A DNA stretch of 6,674 nt from UBA11612 sp963976395 (GTDB taxonomy: Bacteria; Pseudomonadota; Alphaproteobacteria; Rhodospirillales; Rhodospirillaceae), in assembly GCA_963976395.1 (NCBI GenBank), contig CAXBLG010000120.1:1-6674 (forward strand). The letters run 5' to 3'. Positions within the stretch are counted from its first letter, which is position 1, and every line of letters starts with the position of its first letter. Under the pieces are notes generated by a model that did no database searches, had not been told where the DNA came from, and worked only from the letters and a program-made list of their open reading frames with translations. This document shows positions 5,510 to 6,674 of the stretch, in pieces. Position numbers and translations under genes: made by a program.

Positions 5510-6295
5510 ATGACTTCCCAAGGCGAGACGGTGACGACTGCCACCGTATACAACAGAGTCCCAAGCGTTACGGTCGACTTTTGGCTCATCAAATTGATGG
5601 CCGTGACGGTGGGGGAAACAGCTGCCGACTTTCTCGCCACAAACCTCGGCCTGGGCCTGTCGACGACGTCCTGGATCATGACAGGCTTACTTGCTGGAGC
5701 CTTGTTCTTTCAGTTCGCTCAGAAAAAATACGTCCCTTCGATCTACTGGGTAACGGTCGTCCTTGTTTCAATCGTCGGCACGCTCATCACCGACAACATG
5801 GTCGATAACTTGGGAATACCGCTTCAAACGGCGACCATCGGCTTCGGCGCCGCACTCGCCGCGACATTCATCGTCTGGTTCGCGGCTGAACGGACGCTGT
5901 CGATCCACACGATCTATACGACGCGCCGCGAGTTGTTCTACTGGCTGGCAATTCTGCTGACTTTCGCGCTCGGCACGGCTGCTGGTGACTATCTGGCAGA
6001 AGGGCTAGGACTGGGATACATGCAGGCCGGCCTGATGTATGGCTTCGTCATCGCGGTGATCACGTTCGCCTACTACGTATTCAAACTGAACGGCATTCTG
6101 GCATTCTGGCTGGCGTACATCCTGACCCGGCCCATGGGGGCGTCGTTCGGCGATCTTCTATCCCAGCCGGTCCCGAACGGTGGGCTGGGATTCGGTACAG
6201 TGATAACCAGCGCCATATTCCTGGCAAGCATCGTTGGAATCATTGTCTATATGAGCGTCACCAAGAGAGGCCTTATAGCTGTAGGCCGGCCTTGA
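5510..6295 (+). CDS. COG4705/DUF347-type membrane protein with four internal repeats
   Basis: This 261-residue integral membrane protein has about eight predicted helices arranged as four repeats. Each repeat carries an aromatic-tryptophan pair and the exact pattern W-x9-G-x4-D: W25/G35/D40, W80/G90/D95, W145/G155/D160 and W200/G210/D215. Repeats 1-2 and 3-4 are both spaced 55 residues and the pairs are 65 apart, suggesting an ancient double duplication. As I recall the family description (DUF347, four tandem repeats, two helices and a conserved tryptophan each), this fits the COG4705 group, whose biochemical role I do not know. Four acidic residues next to membrane helices hint at cation or small-solute transport, as inference only. 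GGAGA at 5499-5503 precedes the ATG at 5510 by six bases. The neighbours (exported PepSY protein before, response regulator after) suggest an envelope-response unit. Confidence 0.85.
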   Translation: MTSQGETVTTATVYNRVPSVTVDFWLIKLMAVTVGETAADFLATNLGLGLSTTSWIMTGLLAGALFFQFAQKKYVPSIYWVTVVLVSIVGTLITDNMVDNLGIPLQTATIGFGAALAATFIVWFAAERTLSIHTIYTTRRELFYWLAILLTFALGTAAGDYLAEGLGLGYMQAGLMYGFVIAVITFAYYVFKLNGILAFWLAYILTRPMGASFGDLLSQPVPNGGLGFGTVITSAIFLASIVGIIVYMSVTKRGLIAVGRP

Positions 6296-6306
6296 TCTTG
6301 TCCACT

Positions 6307-6362
6307 TTCGAGGCCGCTGCCTTGCACTGTCATCAAAGACGCGCATGTGCAGCGGCCTCGAA
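6307..6362 (+). terminator. Long inverted repeat after the DUF347 gene
   Basis: Left arm 6307-6320 (TTCGAGGCCGCTGC) and right arm 6349-6362 are perfect 14-bp complements, enclosing 28 bases. Two further pairs (one a G-U) can extend it outward. It begins 11 bases after the stop codon. No T-run follows, so it could be a Rho-independent-like structure, a barrier to 3' decay, or an attenuator before the response regulator gene. The stem length is clearly beyond chance for so small a region; the role is uncertain. Confidence 0.5.
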
Positions 6363-6517
6363 GGGGCTGGCGCAGCGTTGTTGGTTGAACGCAGAAAATT
6401 TGCGACCCTCAAGCTCGGGTTTTTGATTGCACGCATGTCCGTCCCGCCAGTGCACCAAGCAAAAGGCCATTCTGTGCTCCACAGCATGTTCAGAAATTGA
6501 AACGCTGGATCGAGACG

Positions 6518-6674
6518 ATGAAAGTTCTATTAATCGAAGACGACGAAGCGACCGCCACGCACATTGCCAAAAGCATGCGGCAACACGGCCACGTGGTGGA
6601 TCATGTGCCGTCGGGAAGAGACGGGCTTTTTCTTGCAGTAAGCGAGCGCTACGACGTCCTCATCATCGACCGCA
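6518..6674 (+). CDS. OmpR-family response regulator, N-terminal part (partial)
   Basis: The first 52 codons of a receiver domain are present before the window ends. The opening MKVLLIEDDEATA supplies the acidic pocket (E7, D8, D9). The strand YDVLIIDR (45-52) places the phosphate-accepting aspartate at D51. The GHVVDHVPSGRDGL segment and the IIDR ending resemble OmpR/PhoB-type DNA-binding regulators rather than CheY or NtrC types, but the output domain is outside the window, so this is inference. The ATG at 6518 gives the usual family start. A loose GGATCGAG (6507-6514) may serve as ribosome site, and an in-frame TTG at 6497 is a less likely alternative. A sensor kinase gene is expected downstream. 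It may regulate the PepSY and DUF347 genes. Confidence 0.88.
   Translation, partial: MKVLLIEDDEATATHIAKSMRQHGHVVDHVPSGRDGLFLAVSERYDVLIIDR

Noticed and set aside
6404..6425. ACCC...GGGT followed by five T, resembling a terminator
   Set aside because: The stem is only about four pairs, too weak to call.
1..6674. tRNA, rRNA, CRISPR array, insertion sequence or Tn3-type terminal repeats
   Set aside because: I read for cloverleaf arms, spaced direct repeats, transposase motifs and typical mer-transposon ends and found none.

Overview
The window looks like an accessory, metal-resistance segment from a GC-rich proteobacterium. An alphaproteobacterium, perhaps a rhizobial or sphingomonad relative, seems most likely from the mer proteins and the response-regulator style, but this is inference. 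Base composition is uneven. A sampled row inside merA (3541-3600) is 43/60 G+C, while rows in the first orphan gene (841-900) and the following gap (961-1020) are both 24/60. This suggests a mosaic of separately acquired pieces.

Layout. Positions 1-119 carry the last 38 codons of an unidentified + strand gene. Next come two small hairpins and a good Rho-independent terminator (218-255). Positions 309-914 encode an unrecognised protein with two predicted membrane segments. Positions 915-1296 are an AT-richer stretch with no supportable gene. On the - strand, merR (2036 to 1623) and ynfA (1626 to 1297) overlap by four bases. Facing away from them is a classical MerR-type promoter, with a 19-bp spacer and an 8-bp perfect dyad, which drives + strand merT-merP-merF-merA (2115-4558). 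This is a full narrow-spectrum mercury(II) operon: periplasmic Hg(II) capture (MerP), inner-membrane uptake (MerT, MerF) and NADPH-dependent reduction to Hg(0) (MerA). No merB, merC, merD or merE is visible. A terminator-like hairpin follows merA.

Positions 4807-6295 encode an exported protein with two PepSY-like units and a membrane protein built from four copies of a W-x9-G-x4-D repeat (COG4705/DUF347 type). After a 222-base gap holding a 14-bp inverted repeat comes the start of an OmpR-type response regulator gene, cut by the window edge. These three probably form a separate envelope-related, two-component-linked unit of unknown function.

The mercury operon itself is well-known biology. 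The less explained items are the merR-ynfA coupling, the MerF and MerA cysteine variations, the PepSY/DUF347/response-regulator cassette with a palindrome upstream, and the structured RNA region before the orphan membrane protein. I found no tRNA, rRNA, CRISPR array, transposase or recognisable insertion-sequence end.
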